From Planctomycetota bacterium (lineage in GTDB: Bacteria; Planctomycetota; UBA1135; UBA2386): a stretch of 38,792 nt of DNA. The translations under genes were made by a program, and so were the position numbers. Position 1 is the first letter of the stretch; each line of letters starts with the position of its first letter. This document shows positions 7,896 through 16,146 of this stretch, one piece after another. The stretch spans positions 1-38,792 of the forward strand of contig JAEUHT010000314.1 of the NCBI GenBank assembly GCA_016793265.1, in the 5' to 3' direction. Under the pieces are notes generated by a model. It was not told where the DNA came from and made no database searches. It was given only the letters and a program-made list of their open reading frames with translations.

Positions 7896-8704
7896 CCACG
7901 GCGCGCCGGCGGCCAGCCTGCAGCGCCGGGGAAGCAGGCGGCCGTGAACTCGTCGACGGTCTCGAACCATGCCGGCGGTTCCGGCACGAGAGCCGTGACC
8001 GGACCGACCTCGGCTCGGCGCATGCCGCTCAGCACGAGGGCCGCGCGCCGCGTCCACCGCGCCAGCAACAGCGGCATCACCGCCGTCAGCTCGCTGCCGG
8101 TCATGTTGGCGAGCACGAGGTCGGCCGCGGGCAGCTGCTCGGGGCCACCGACCACGATCCTGGCGCCGGGCAGCAGTTCGCGCGCCGCGGCCACCGACGG
8201 CGCATCGATGTCGCATGCGGCGATCCCCTGGGTGCCGCGCGCCTTGGCATAGAGGGCCAGGATGCCGCTGCCGGTGCCGACGTCGAGGCACGACGCCGGC
8301 GGCGCTTCGATGCCGCCCCACCACCGGTGCAGGCAACGCAACGCCGCGCGCGTGCTGCCGTGTTCGCCGCTGCCGAAGGCGTTGCCGCGCGGCACCACGA
8401 GGTCGAGGCCAAGGAAGTCCGCCGGCGCCGGCACCCACGGCGGCCGCACCAGCAGGTCGTCGGCGACGTGGATCGGGCGGTCGTTTTCGAGCCCGGTCAG
8501 CCGCAGCAGCGCGGGGTCGACGGCGTGTTCGTGCACCTCGACCGCCGGGAACGGCAGCGGCGGCAGCGGCGCCGTGGTGTAGACGACGAGGGCGTGGTCC
8601 AGCTCTTCGACCCCGGCGAGGTCGGCGTGCACGTGCAGCCAGTCGAGCGCCGCTGCGGCCTCGGGCCCGCGCAGCACGAAGGCGCGCACCACAGCGCCGC
8701 TCAC
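7877..8704 (-). CDS. prmA: Ribosomal protein L11 methyltransferase PrmA-like
   Basis: 275 residues. GNAFGSGEHGSTRAALRCL (about 98-116) matches PrmA's F-G-x-G-x-H-x-T-T substrate/SAM loop, SCLDVGTGSGILALYAKARG (about 127-146) is motif I, and LVLANMTGSELTAVMPLLL (about 188-206) matches the N-I/M-x(4)-L catalytic-loop region. PrmA trimethylates L11, a dispensable modification. The N-terminal ~90 residues are weakly conserved, as is usual for the substrate-recognition domain. The start is a GTG overlapping the stop of the upstream coaC-like gene in a GTGA, indicating translational coupling and last place in the housekeeping run. The methylated target could differ from L11. Confidence 0.8.
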   Translation of the reverse strand: MSGAVVRAFVLRGPEAAAALDWLHVHADLAGVEELDHALVVYTTAPLPPLPFPAVEVHEHAVDPALLRLTGLENDRPIHVADDLLVRPPWVPAPADFLGLDLVVPRGNAFGSGEHGSTRAALRCLHRWWGGIEAPPASCLDVGTGSGILALYAKARGTQGIAACDIDAPSVAAARELLPGARIVVGGPEQLPAADLVLANMTGSELTAVMPLLLARWTRRAALVLSGMRRAEVGPVTALVPEPPAWFETVDEFTAACFPGAAGWPPARRGHGAVR

Positions 8705-9246
8705 GAAGCGCCCGCCACGAGCTGCAGCAGCCGGTCGCGGATCCGCGTCGGCTCGACCATGCGGCCGACGGCGTCGTAACCTTCGGCGAGGTGGCCCGCC
8801 ACCGGGCCGAGGAACTCGGCGCCGCGGCGCCGCAGCGCCTCGCAGTTCGCCTGCACCACGGCCGTCGTCCACATGGCGTCGTTCATCGCCGGGCAGAGCA
8901 GCAGCGGGCAGCGGCAGGTCAGCGCCAACAGCGCCACGGCGTCGTCGGCGGCCCCGTTGGCGAGCCGCGCCAGCAGGCCCGCGGTCGCCGGCGCGATGCA
9001 ATAGACCTGTGCCGCGCGAGCAGACTCGATGTGCGGCACCGAGCCGTCGGCGTCGATCTGGGTCGACGAACGGATCACCGGGCGCCCCGTCAACCCCTCG
9101 AAGGTGGCGGCGCCGACGAACTCGAGCGCGCGCGGCGTCATCGCCACCCGCACGTCGATGCCGTCCTGCACCAACCGGCTGGCCAGGTAGGCCACCTTGT
9201 AGGCAGCCACGCCCCCACCGACCCCGAGCAGCACGCGCGGCTTCAC
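8701..9246 (-). CDS. Flavoprotein, phosphopantothenoylcysteine decarboxylase (CoaC)-like, stand-alone
   Basis: 181 residues, the length of a CoaC domain without CoaB. LLGVGGGVAAYKVAYLASRL is the flavin-binding start, HIESARAAQVYCIAPATAGL contains the catalytic-type His and the APATAN-like loop, and LLCPAMNDAMW is the PAMNxxMW substrate-binding motif. CoaC decarboxylates 4'-phosphopantothenoylcysteine in coenzyme A synthesis. The segment that normally reads A-C-G-x-x-G-x-G-R-M (active Cys) reads LAEGYDAVGRMVEP, so Glu replaces Cys. That could mean a different HFCD flavoprotein or a tolerated variant. GTG start at 9246 overlaps the gmk stop (GTGA); a GTG at 9252 is possible. No CoaB domain follows in this window. 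Confidence 0.7.
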   Translation of the reverse strand: MKPRVLLGVGGGVAAYKVAYLASRLVQDGIDVRVAMTPRALEFVGAATFEGLTGRPVIRSSTQIDADGSVPHIESARAAQVYCIAPATAGLLARLANGAADDAVALLALTCRCPLLLCPAMNDAMWTTAVVQANCEALRRRGAEFLGPVAGHLAEGYDAVGRMVEPTRIRDRLLQLVAGAS

Positions 9247-9815
9247 GGCCACAGCAGCTCCTTGACGCGCCGGATGGTCTCGTCGAGGTCGCGGTTCTCG
9301 ATGATGTGGTCGTAGAGCGGCTGGCCGCCGATGTGCTCGCGCGCCGCGGCGAGCTCGTGCTCGGCGATGCGCACCCGCTGTTCGATCTCGACGGCGTCGT
9401 TGCTGCCGCGGTGCAGCAGGCGCCGGCGCAGCTCGTCGATGCTCGGCGGCGCGATGAACACGTACAGTCCCGGCGTGCCGCGTTCGCGCAGCTGCCGAGT
9501 GCCCTTCACCTCGATCTCGACCAGGAAGGTCAGGCCGCGCGCGAGCGCCGCGTCCATCGGCCAGCGCGGCGTGCCGTAGAGGTTGCCGTTGTAGCTCGCC
9601 CACTCCAGGAACTGGTTCTCGCTGAGCCGCCGCTGGAAGTCCTCGCGGGTCAGGAAGTGATAGTCGACGCCGTCGCGTTCGCCCTCGCGCCGCGCCCGCG
9701 TCGTCGCGCTGACCGAGAACTCGACCGCCGGGTGCTGTTTGAGCGCCCGGCACACCGAGGTCTTGCCGGCGCCAGACGGCCCCGAGATCACCACCAGCTT
9801 GCCGACGTCCGTCAT
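9243..9815 (-). CDS. gmk: Guanylate kinase
   Basis: 190 residues, standard length. It phosphorylates GMP/dGMP to GDP/dGDP in the cytoplasm. LVVISGPSGAGKTSVCRAL (about 7-25) is the Walker A region, SVSATTRARREGERDGVDYH (about 34-53) is the GMP-binding segment (S-x-T-T-R-x-x-R-x-G-E), and FLEWASYNGNLYGTPR holds the second GMP-binding tyrosines. VEIEVKGTRQLRER and IAPPSIDELRRRL complete the core. The ATG overlaps the yicC stop by ATGA, and the stop overlaps the coaC-like GTG. The yicC-gmk-coaBC order is common in bacteria. Confidence 0.95.
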   Translation of the reverse strand: MTDVGKLVVISGPSGAGKTSVCRALKQHPAVEFSVSATTRARREGERDGVDYHFLTREDFQRRLSENQFLEWASYNGNLYGTPRWPMDAALARGLTFLVEIEVKGTRQLRERGTPGLYVFIAPPSIDELRRRLLHRGSNDAVEIEQRVRIAEHELAAAREHIGGQPLYDHIIENRDLDETIRRVKELLWP

Positions 9816-10690
9816 TCGAGGTTCTGCACCTGTTCCTTGAGCCGCTCGACGCAGGTCTTCATCGCCACCACGGTGTGCGCCATCGCCGTGTCCGGCGACT
9901 TGGAGCCGAGCGTATTGGTCTCGCGCAGCAGTTCCTGCAGCAGGAACTCCAGCCGGCGGCCGACCTCGCCGCCGCGCGCCAGCACGGCGCGCACCTCGTG
10001 CAGGTGCGCGGCCAGTCGCTGCAGCTCCTCCTGCACATCGACCCGATCGGCGAAGATCGCCACCTCACGCACCAGGTCGAGCGCCGGTGGCGCCGCCGGC
10101 AGGTGCTGGGCGACGAACTCGCGCACCCGCTGCAGCAGGCGTTCGCGGTGGTCGGCGACGAGCCCCGGGGCCCGCGCCGCGGCGGCCACCCGCAGGCCCT
10201 CGAACTCGGCGAGGTCCTGCTCGATCGCGGCGACGGTGCCGCGGCCATCGGCAGCGCGGTGGCGCAGCAGGTCGGCGAGGGCGCGGTCGAGCAGCGCCGC
10301 GAGCCCCGGCGGCAGCGGCCGCGACGTCGACGGCTCGCCGCGGGCGGCGAGACCGGCGACCTGCAGCACGTGGCCGAGGTCGGGCGCCGGCAACTGCAGC
10401 TCGGCGGCGGCGCGGCGCAGGTCGTCCGCGGCGGCTCTCAGCACGGCGGCATCCGGCAGCAGCGCCCCGCTGCTGGCGCGTTCGATGACGACGCCGAGGG
10501 AACCGCGCCGCACCTGCGCCCGCACCGCCTCCTCGATCGCTGCTTCGTAGCCGGCGAGCGCTGCCGGCGCCCGGACCTTCACGGCGAGACCGCGGCCGTT
10601 GACCGCTCGCACCTCGACGCGGAGCTCCCCCACCTCCGTGGTCCCGGCCGCGAAGCCCGCTCCGGTCATGCTGTGCGTGGCGCGCTGCAT
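9812..10690 (-). CDS. yicC: YicC/YloC-family endoribonuclease
   Basis: 292 residues, the family length. The N-terminus THSMTGAGFAAG matches the universal S-M-T-G-F/A-G start. VEVRAVNGRGLAVKVRAP (about 26-43) matches the R-x-x-N-x-R-x-L-(D/E) segment; the usual H-R-F/Y-L-D is relaxed here. The C-terminus KTCVERLKEQVQNLE, preceded by FLLQELLRETNTLGSKS, matches the DUF1732 end (F-L-x-Q-E-x-x-R-E-x-N-T-x-x-S-K), a strong diagnostic. Family members are Mn-dependent RNases. Two starts are possible, 10690 or the internal Met of SMTG; the longer one is used. It is coupled to gmk. Confidence 0.9.
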   Translation of the reverse strand: MQRATHSMTGAGFAAGTTEVGELRVEVRAVNGRGLAVKVRAPAALAGYEAAIEEAVRAQVRRGSLGVVIERASSGALLPDAAVLRAAADDLRRAAAELQLPAPDLGHVLQVAGLAARGEPSTSRPLPPGLAALLDRALADLLRHRAADGRGTVAAIEQDLAEFEGLRVAAAARAPGLVADHRERLLQRVREFVAQHLPAAPPALDLVREVAIFADRVDVQEELQRLAAHLHEVRAVLARGGEVGRRLEFLLQELLRETNTLGSKSPDTAMAHTVVAMKTCVERLKEQVQNLE

Positions 10691-10715
10691 CGGCGGCGGA
10701 ACGGCCGAGCCGAGC

Positions 10716-10949
10716 TCAGCCCGCGGACCAGGTCGCGCTGATCAGGATCGCCGAACCACAGAAGATGCCGGCGAGCAGGAAGGTGAAGCGGTTGATGCCG
10801 CCGCTCTTGACGCCGAACGTCTCGGCGCCGACGCCGCCGAAGGCCTCGGCGAGGCCGCCGCCCTTGGGCTCCTGCAGCAGCACGACGACCGACAACAACA
10901 CGGCCGAGACGAAGAACAGGACCCAGCCCAGATAGTAGAGAATGGTCAT
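10716..10949 (-). CDS. secG: Preprotein translocase subunit SecG
   Basis: 77 residues with two membrane helices (about 4-23 and 55-73) joined by the conserved cytoplasmic loop LLQEPKGGGLAEAFGG, the SecG hallmark (L-L-Q-x-x-K-G-x-G-L-x-x-x-F-G). It is an inner-membrane part of SecYEG that aids SecA-driven export. It sits between tpiA and yicC on the same strand; the tpiA-secG pairing is widespread in bacteria, which supports both calls. Confidence 0.92.
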   Translation of the reverse strand: MTILYYLGWVLFFVSAVLLSVVVLLQEPKGGGLAEAFGGVGAETFGVKSGGINRFTFLLAGIFCGSAILISATWSAG

Positions 10950-11015
10950 GACGGACAGTGATGCGGGGAGAAGGTGCCGATCGCGGCGGCTGATTGGTGG
11001 CTTCGGGTCGCGGCC

Positions 11016-11071
11016 GTCAGCGGTCGAGCTGTCAGCAGTCGCGCCGATCAGATCGAACGGTCAGCGGTCGA
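11016..11071. repeat. Short direct repeats between secG and tpiA
   Basis: GTCAGCGGTCGA occurs at 11016-11027 and 11060-11071, with a degenerate copy, GTCAGCAGTCG, at 11031-11041. The last copy includes the tpiA stop codon. No function is assigned. Confidence 0.45.
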
Positions 11072-11828
11072 ATTCGATGATGGGGAGGAACGTCTCGGCC
11101 TGCAGGCTGGCGCCGCCGACGAGCAGGCCGTCGACGCTGTCGATCGCCATCAGCTCGCGGGCGTTGTCGGGCTTGACGCTGCCGCCGTAGAGGATGCGGA
11201 TCAGGTTGGCGGCCGGCTCGCCGAACCGCTGCACGAGCCACTTGCGGATCGTACGATGCGCCTGGTCGACCTGGTCGATGGTCGCCGTCTCGCCGGTGCC
11301 GATCGCCCACACCGGTTCGTAGGCGACGGTGACGCGGTGTGCGTCCTCGGGGCGGACCTTGTCGAAGCCGGATTCGAGCTGACGCTTCAGGACGCGGTCG
11401 GTGCGGTTGCCCTTGCGCTCGTCGAGCGTCTCGCCGATGCAGTAGACCGGCAGCAGGTCGTTGTCGAGCGCGGCGCGCACCTTGCGCCCCATCCAGTCGT
11501 CGGGCTCGTGGAAGACGTGCCGGCGCTCACTGTGGCCGATCAGCGCACGGTCGGCACCGACCTCCCGCAGCATGCGCGGCGCCACTTCGCCGGTGAAGGC
11601 GCCGTTGGCTTCGTACCAGAGGTTCTGGCCGCCGACGCCGAGCGGCGAACCCTGGGCGACCGCGGTGACGTCGGCGAGGTAGATCGACGGCACGAAGAAG
11701 GCCACTTCACGATCGCCACCGTCGCCGAGCCGGCCCTTGACGGTCTTGATGAGATCGAGCGACCGGGCCCGATCGAGGTTCATCTTCCAGTTGCCGGCGA
11801 TGTACGGCTTGCGGGCGCGATTCGTCAC
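11061..11828 (-). CDS. tpiA: Triose-phosphate isomerase
   Basis: 255 residues, standard length. It interconverts dihydroxyacetone phosphate and glyceraldehyde 3-phosphate. YIAGNWKMNLDRA (about 9-21) contains the substrate-binding N-x-K, IGHSERRHVFHE (about 96-107) contains the catalytic His, VAYEPVWAIGTGETAT (about 167-182) is the catalytic-Glu active-site signature with loop 6, and RILYGGSVKPDNARELM and GLLVGGASL bind phosphate. The start is a GTG overlapping the stop of the upstream DAHP synthase gene (GTGA), so the two are coupled. Confidence 0.97.
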   Translation of the reverse strand: MTNRARKPYIAGNWKMNLDRARSLDLIKTVKGRLGDGGDREVAFFVPSIYLADVTAVAQGSPLGVGGQNLWYEANGAFTGEVAPRMLREVGADRALIGHSERRHVFHEPDDWMGRKVRAALDNDLLPVYCIGETLDERKGNRTDRVLKRQLESGFDKVRPEDAHRVTVAYEPVWAIGTGETATIDQVDQAHRTIRKWLVQRFGEPAANLIRILYGGSVKPDNARELMAIDSVDGLLVGGASLQAETFLPIIEFDR

Positions 11829-12706
11829 GGTGCGATGACCTCGTCGTCGAGCGATCCAGGAGAAGGCGAAGCGGGCGGCGTGCCGGCGGCGAGGCCATGC
11901 TGGCCGACGGCCACCGCCGAGCGCGGCAGGCGCCGCGCACAGAGTGGCATCAGGCGGCGCAGATCGGCCATCAGTTCCGCAAAATCCTGCGGCCGCAGCG
12001 CCTGCTTGCCATCACAGAGGGCGCGCTCCGGGGCGGCGTGCACCTCGATCAAGAGGCCGTCGGCGCCGACCGCGAGCGCGGCCTTGGCCATCGGCGCCAC
12101 CAGGCTCGCCTCGCCGGTGCCGTGGCTCGGATCGATCACGATCGGCAGGTCGGTGCGCTGGCGCAGCACCGGCACGGCGGCGAGGTCGAGCAGGTAGCGC
12201 GTCGACGGGTCGAAGCTGCGCACGCCGCGCTCGCACAACACCACCCGTTCGTTGCCTTCGAGGCGGATGTAGTCGGCCGCGTGCAGCAGCTCGTCGAGCG
12301 TCGCCGCCGCGCCGCGCTTGAGCAGCACCGGCTTCGTCTGTCGACCGACCTCGCGCAACAGCGGGAAGTTCTGCATGTTGCGGCTGCCGACCTGCAGCAT
12401 CGCGGCGTGTGCTGCGACCACCTCGACGTCGCGCGGGTCCATCACCTCGGTCACCACCGGCAGGCCGGTGAGGCGGCTCGCTTCGGCCAGCAACTCGAGG
12501 CCGGGCAGGCCGAGCCCCTGGAACGAACGGGGCGACGTGCGCGGCTTGAAAGCGCCGCCGCGCAGCATGGTGGCACCGGCGGCCGCGACCGCCTCGGCGG
12601 CGGCCATCAGCAGCTCCCGGTTCTCGACCGCACATGGGCCGGCCATGACCACGAAGTGGTCGCCGCCGATGGAGAGGCCGGGTGCCAGGGAGATCGTCTT
12701 GCGCAA
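11825..12706 (-). CDS. 3-deoxy-7-phosphoheptulonate (DAHP) synthase, KDO8P-synthase-like (AroQ/AroF beta) type
   Basis: About 293 residues. FVVMAGPCAVENRELLMAAA (about 20-39) is the PEP-binding A-G-P-C-(S/A)-V-E signature, MLRGGAFKPRTSPRSFQGLG is the L-R-G-G-A-x-K-P-R-T-S-P-Y/R-x-F-Q-G motif of the type I-beta DAHP synthases, VTEVMDPRDVE is the metal-ligand strand, and IVIDPSHGTGE is the conserved C-terminal loop. This is the first step of the shikimate pathway; KDO-8-P synthase lacks the RTSPR motif. The C-terminal ~35 residues (rich in Pro, Ser and Ala) extend past the barrel. The start is uncertain: a TTG at 12706 sits just before the homologous region and the frame stays open to 12844. 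It is the first gene of the coupled housekeeping run. Confidence 0.85.
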   Translation of the reverse strand: MRKTISLAPGLSIGGDHFVVMAGPCAVENRELLMAAAEAVAAAGATMLRGGAFKPRTSPRSFQGLGLPGLELLAEASRLTGLPVVTEVMDPRDVEVVAAHAAMLQVGSRNMQNFPLLREVGRQTKPVLLKRGAAATLDELLHAADYIRLEGNERVVLCERGVRSFDPSTRYLLDLAAVPVLRQRTDLPIVIDPSHGTGEASLVAPMAKAALAVGADGLLIEVHAAPERALCDGKQALRPQDFAELMADLRRLMPLCARRLPRSAVAVGQHGLAAGTPPASPSPGSLDDEVIAP

Positions 12707-12888
12707 GGGCGGGGTCGTCCGGAAGGAAGCCGGAAGACGATAGGGTGCCCCGCCGGAAGGGTCAACGTCGCGCCGCCAGCGCGCGGCGGCGCCAGCACCG
12801 CCGGTGGTCCGGGTTCCACGAAGCGCCGCTGCGGCGGGCGGCACCGGCAGCTACGCTGCGCCGCGAGTTCATCGTCCCTCGCCGACGC

Positions 12889-15800
12889 ATGCCGACCACC
12901 GGGAAACGCATCCTCGCCCTGATCGTGTTCGCCGCCGCCTGGCTCGGCGCCACCACGATCCCCGTCGGCGTGCGCGGCGCCGTCACCCAGGCCGCGGTCT
13001 GGCTGCCGACCGGCGTCGCCATCGCCGGGGTCTGGTTGCTCGGCTACCGCGCCGCCGGCGTCGTCTTCGTCTGCGTGCTCACCACCCGGATGGACTGGCA
13101 CTACCCCCCGCTCAGCGCCGGCATCGCCGCGCTGGGCAGCGCGGTCGAGGCCGTGGTCGGCGCCGCGGTGCTGCGCGGCATCGGCCTCGTCGGCAGCTTC
13201 GCCACGCTGCGCGACGTCGCCGCCCTGTTCGCCTGTGCGGTGCTGGCGCCGTGCGTATCGCTGCTGTTCCGCGTGCTGCGCAACGTGATCTTCACGGTCG
13301 ACCTGCACGCCACGCCCTACCAGCACTGGGACGGCTGGTGGCGCATGAACGGGCTCGGCATCCTGATCGTCGTGCCGCTGGCGCTGGCCTGCCTGCGCCA
13401 CCCCCGGCCGCCATCGGCGCGCCGCACGCTGGCCCGGCTCGGCGAGGCGTTCGGTTTCGCGCTGCTGACCGTCGTGCTGGTCGCCGCAGTGATGACGACG
13501 GGCCACCGCGCCGCCACCTCGCTGATGCTGCTCTACCTGCTGCTGCCGGTGACGCTCGGCGCCTCGCTGCGATTCGGTCCGCGCGGTGCGCTCTGCACCG
13601 CTGCGCTCGGGGCCGCCTGCGTGCTGGCGCTGGCGTCGCGCGACATCGGCCCGTTCGCCTGGGCCACCGACGAAGAGCGGGTCGGCGCGCTGCAGATCTT
13701 CCTGGTGACGCTCGTCTGCGTGCCGCTGGTGTTCGGCGCCCTGGTCGCCGAACGCGAGGCCTCGGCCTCACGGTGGCAGCAGAGCGAGGGCCTGCGCCGC
13801 GCCTTGGTGCAGGTGTCGCCCGACGTGATGTACCGCCTGCGTGACGACGGCACCTTCGTCGACGTCATGGCGCGCCCGGGCACCGTGTTGCCGTTCGACC
13901 CGGCGGCGATGTTGGGCCGCCGCTACCAGGACATCTCGGCGCCGACCGTCGCGGCGCGCTGGGCGCGCCAGATCGCCCGCGCCCAGCAGGACGGCACCAG
14001 CGACCCGGTCGAGTACCCCGTCGCAACCGCTGCCGGCGTACGTGATCGGGAGGTGCGCTTCGTGCGCCTGCCGCCCGACGAAGTGCTCGCGGTGGTGCGC
14101 GACATCACCGACCGCAAACGCGCCGAACGCCAGCTCGCCTGGCAGGCGCGCGTGCTCGAACGCATCGCCGCCGGCCAACCGCTGGCCGACACCCTCGACC
14201 AGCTCGTGCGCGGCATCGAGAAGTTCCTGGCGCCGTGCACAGGCTCGATCTCGCTGCGCCGCGGCGACCGCTTGTTCAGCGCCGCCGCCCCGTCGCTGCC
14301 GGCCGCGATCGTGCGCTACTGCGAAGGGCTCGAGATCCGCGACGGCAACGGCGCCTGCGGCACCGCGGCGTTCACGCGCCGCACCGTGATCTGCCACGAG
14401 CTCGCCACCGACCCGTTCTGGACCGGCCACTGGCCGCTCTGGGAACAACACGGCCTCCGCGCCTGCTGGTCGGTGCCGGTGCGCTCGGCCACCGATTCGC
14501 TGCTCGGCACCTTCGCGATCTACCACCCGAAGCCGGAGACGCCGACCACCGCCGATCTCGCGCTCGTCGAACGGGCGGCGACGCTGGCGGCATTGGCGAT
14601 CGAACGCCACCGCCGCGAAGCGCTGCTGGCCTCGATCGAGCGCAACGTCGGCGAGGGCCTGTTCCGCTGCGTGCTCGGCGCCGGCTTCGTCTACGTCAAC
14701 GAGGCGTTCGCGCGCCTGTTCGGCTACGCCTCGCCGGCCGCGTTCCTCGCCCGTCGGCGCGAAGACGGCGACGACGCCCACCACCAGGAGCTGGCGACCC
14801 TGGCCCGCCAGCCGGCGACCAACCCCCCAGCCGAGGTCGAACTGCACCGGCACGACGGCTCCACGTTCTGGGCGCTCGTCTCGATCGCCGAGGTCGCCGA
14901 CGCCGACGACGGCCAGGAGGCGTTCGTCGGCACCCTGACCGACATCACCACGCGCCGCACGCTCGAAGACCGCCTGCGCCACTCGCAGAAGCTGGAGGCC
15001 GTCGGCCAGCTCGCCGGCGGCGTCGCCCACGACTTCAACAACATGCTGTCGGCGATCGTCGGCTATGGCGAGGGCCTGCGCGACCAACTGCCCGCGAACA
15101 GCCCCCTGCGCCACGACGCCGAAGAGGTGTTGGCCGCGGCGATGCGCGCGGCGGGCCTGACACGGCAACTGCTCGCCTTCGCGCGCCGGCAGGTGCTGAA
15201 CCCGACCGTGCTCGACCTCGGCCGCACCATCGCCCAGCTCGGCGGCATGCTGCAGCGGCTGATCGGCGAACACATCCGCTGCCACGCCCCCCTGCCGGGG
15301 CGCCCGATCTGCGCCCGCGTCGATCGTGGCCAGTTCGAGCAGGCCATCGTCAACCTGGTGCTCAACGCGCGGGATGCGATGCCCCACGGCGGCACGCTGA
15401 CGATCGTGGTGCAGGAGGTCGACCACGCCGCGCTGCCGGCCGCCGCCCGCAGCCACGCCGAGCCGGGGCGCTACGCCGCCATCTCGGTCAGCGACACCGG
15501 CTCCGGCATGACGCCGGAGGTGCTGGCGCGCGCCTTCGATCCGTTCTTCACCACCAAGGAACCAGGCAAGGGCACCGGCCTCGGCCTGTCCTCCGTGCAC
15601 GGCATCGTCAACCAGAGCGGCGGCGCCGTCTGGATCGACAGCCACGCCGGCGGCGGCACCGCGGTCTGGATCTTCCTGCCGCTCGCCGAGGCCGACCCGG
15701 CACCGCTGCAACCGGTCGAGATCCCGCGCCGGGCGCCGCGGCAAGGTACGGTGCTGGTCGCCGAGGACGAGACGCTGGTGCGGGAACTGGTCGTGCGCTG

Positions 15801-16140
15801 CCTCGGCAACGCCGGCTTCGAAGTGCTCACCGCCGTGGACGGCCGCGAGGCGTTGACGCGCTTCCTCGAGCACCGGCACGAGCTCACCGCCGTGGTGACC
15901 GATGTCGTGATGCCGCGCCTCGGCGGCGTCGATCTCGCCCGTACCATCTGGAGCCATCGCCCGCTGCTGCCGGTGCTGTTCATGTCGGGTTACACACGCG
16001 ACGACACCCCGCCCGACCTGGAACGCGGCCGCAGCCGTTTCCTGCAGAAGCCCTTCACCACCAGTTCCCTGTTGGCGGTCCTCGACGAGCTGATGGCCAC
16101 CAGCCCCAGCGCGCCGGCGACCGTACCCCCACCGGCCTGA
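12889..16140 (+). CDS. Hybrid sensor histidine kinase: MASE1 - PAS - GAF - PAS - HisKA - HATPase - receiver
   Basis: 1083 residues, inner-membrane sensor. Residues 1-285 form about eight helices with the MASE1 patterns AAVWLPTGVAIAGVWLLGY and HWDGWWRMNGLGILIVVPLA. PAS spans about 300-412 (ends VVRDITDRKRAE), GAF about 420-580, and a second PAS about 584-690 (ends TDITTRRTLEDRL). The HisKA phospho-acceptor is His714 in GGVAHDFNNML. The HATPase region has NLVLNARDAM (N box), SVSDTGSGM (G1) and GTGLGLSSVHG (G2). A C-terminal receiver has acceptor Asp1005 in VVTDVVMPRLGG and Lys in FLQKPF. The HDFNN motif places it in the large family where phosphate moves between the kinase and its own receiver. 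The ATG at 12889 is the first sensible start; no clear ribosome site. No separate response regulator lies nearby. Confidence 0.92.
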   Translation: MPTTGKRILALIVFAAAWLGATTIPVGVRGAVTQAAVWLPTGVAIAGVWLLGYRAAGVVFVCVLTTRMDWHYPPLSAGIAALGSAVEAVVGAAVLRGIGLVGSFATLRDVAALFACAVLAPCVSLLFRVLRNVIFTVDLHATPYQHWDGWWRMNGLGILIVVPLALACLRHPRPPSARRTLARLGEAFGFALLTVVLVAAVMTTGHRAATSLMLLYLLLPVTLGASLRFGPRGALCTAALGAACVLALASRDIGPFAWATDEERVGALQIFLVTLVCVPLVFGALVAEREASASRWQQSEGLRRALVQVSPDVMYRLRDDGTFVDVMARPGTVLPFDPAAMLGRRYQDISAPTVAARWARQIARAQQDGTSDPVEYPVATAAGVRDREVRFVRLPPDEVLAVVRDITDRKRAERQLAWQARVLERIAAGQPLADTLDQLVRGIEKFLAPCTGSISLRRGDRLFSAAAPSLPAAIVRYCEGLEIRDGNGACGTAAFTRRTVICHELATDPFWTGHWPLWEQHGLRACWSVPVRSATDSLLGTFAIYHPKPETPTTADLALVERAATLAALAIERHRREALLASIERNVGEGLFRCVLGAGFVYVNEAFARLFGYASPAAFLARRREDGDDAHHQELATLARQPATNPPAEVELHRHDGSTFWALVSIAEVADADDGQEAFVGTLTDITTRRTLEDRLRHSQKLEAVGQLAGGVAHDFNNMLSAIVGYGEGLRDQLPANSPLRHDAEEVLAAAMRAAGLTRQLLAFARRQVLNPTVLDLGRTIAQLGGMLQRLIGEHIRCHAPLPGRPICARVDRGQFEQAIVNLVLNARDAMPHGGTLTIVVQEVDHAALPAAARSHAEPGRYAAISVSDTGSGMTPEVLARAFDPFFTTKEPGKGTGLGLSSVHGIVNQSGGAVWIDSHAGGGTAVWIFLPLAEADPAPLQPVEIPRRAPRQGTVLVAEDETLVRELVVRCLGNAGFEVLTAVDGREALTRFLEHRHELTAVVTDVVMPRLGGVDLARTIWSHRPLLPVLFMSGYTRDDTPPDLERGRSRFLQKPFTTSSLLAVLDELMATSPSAPATVPPPA

Positions 16141-16146
16141 CCCACG

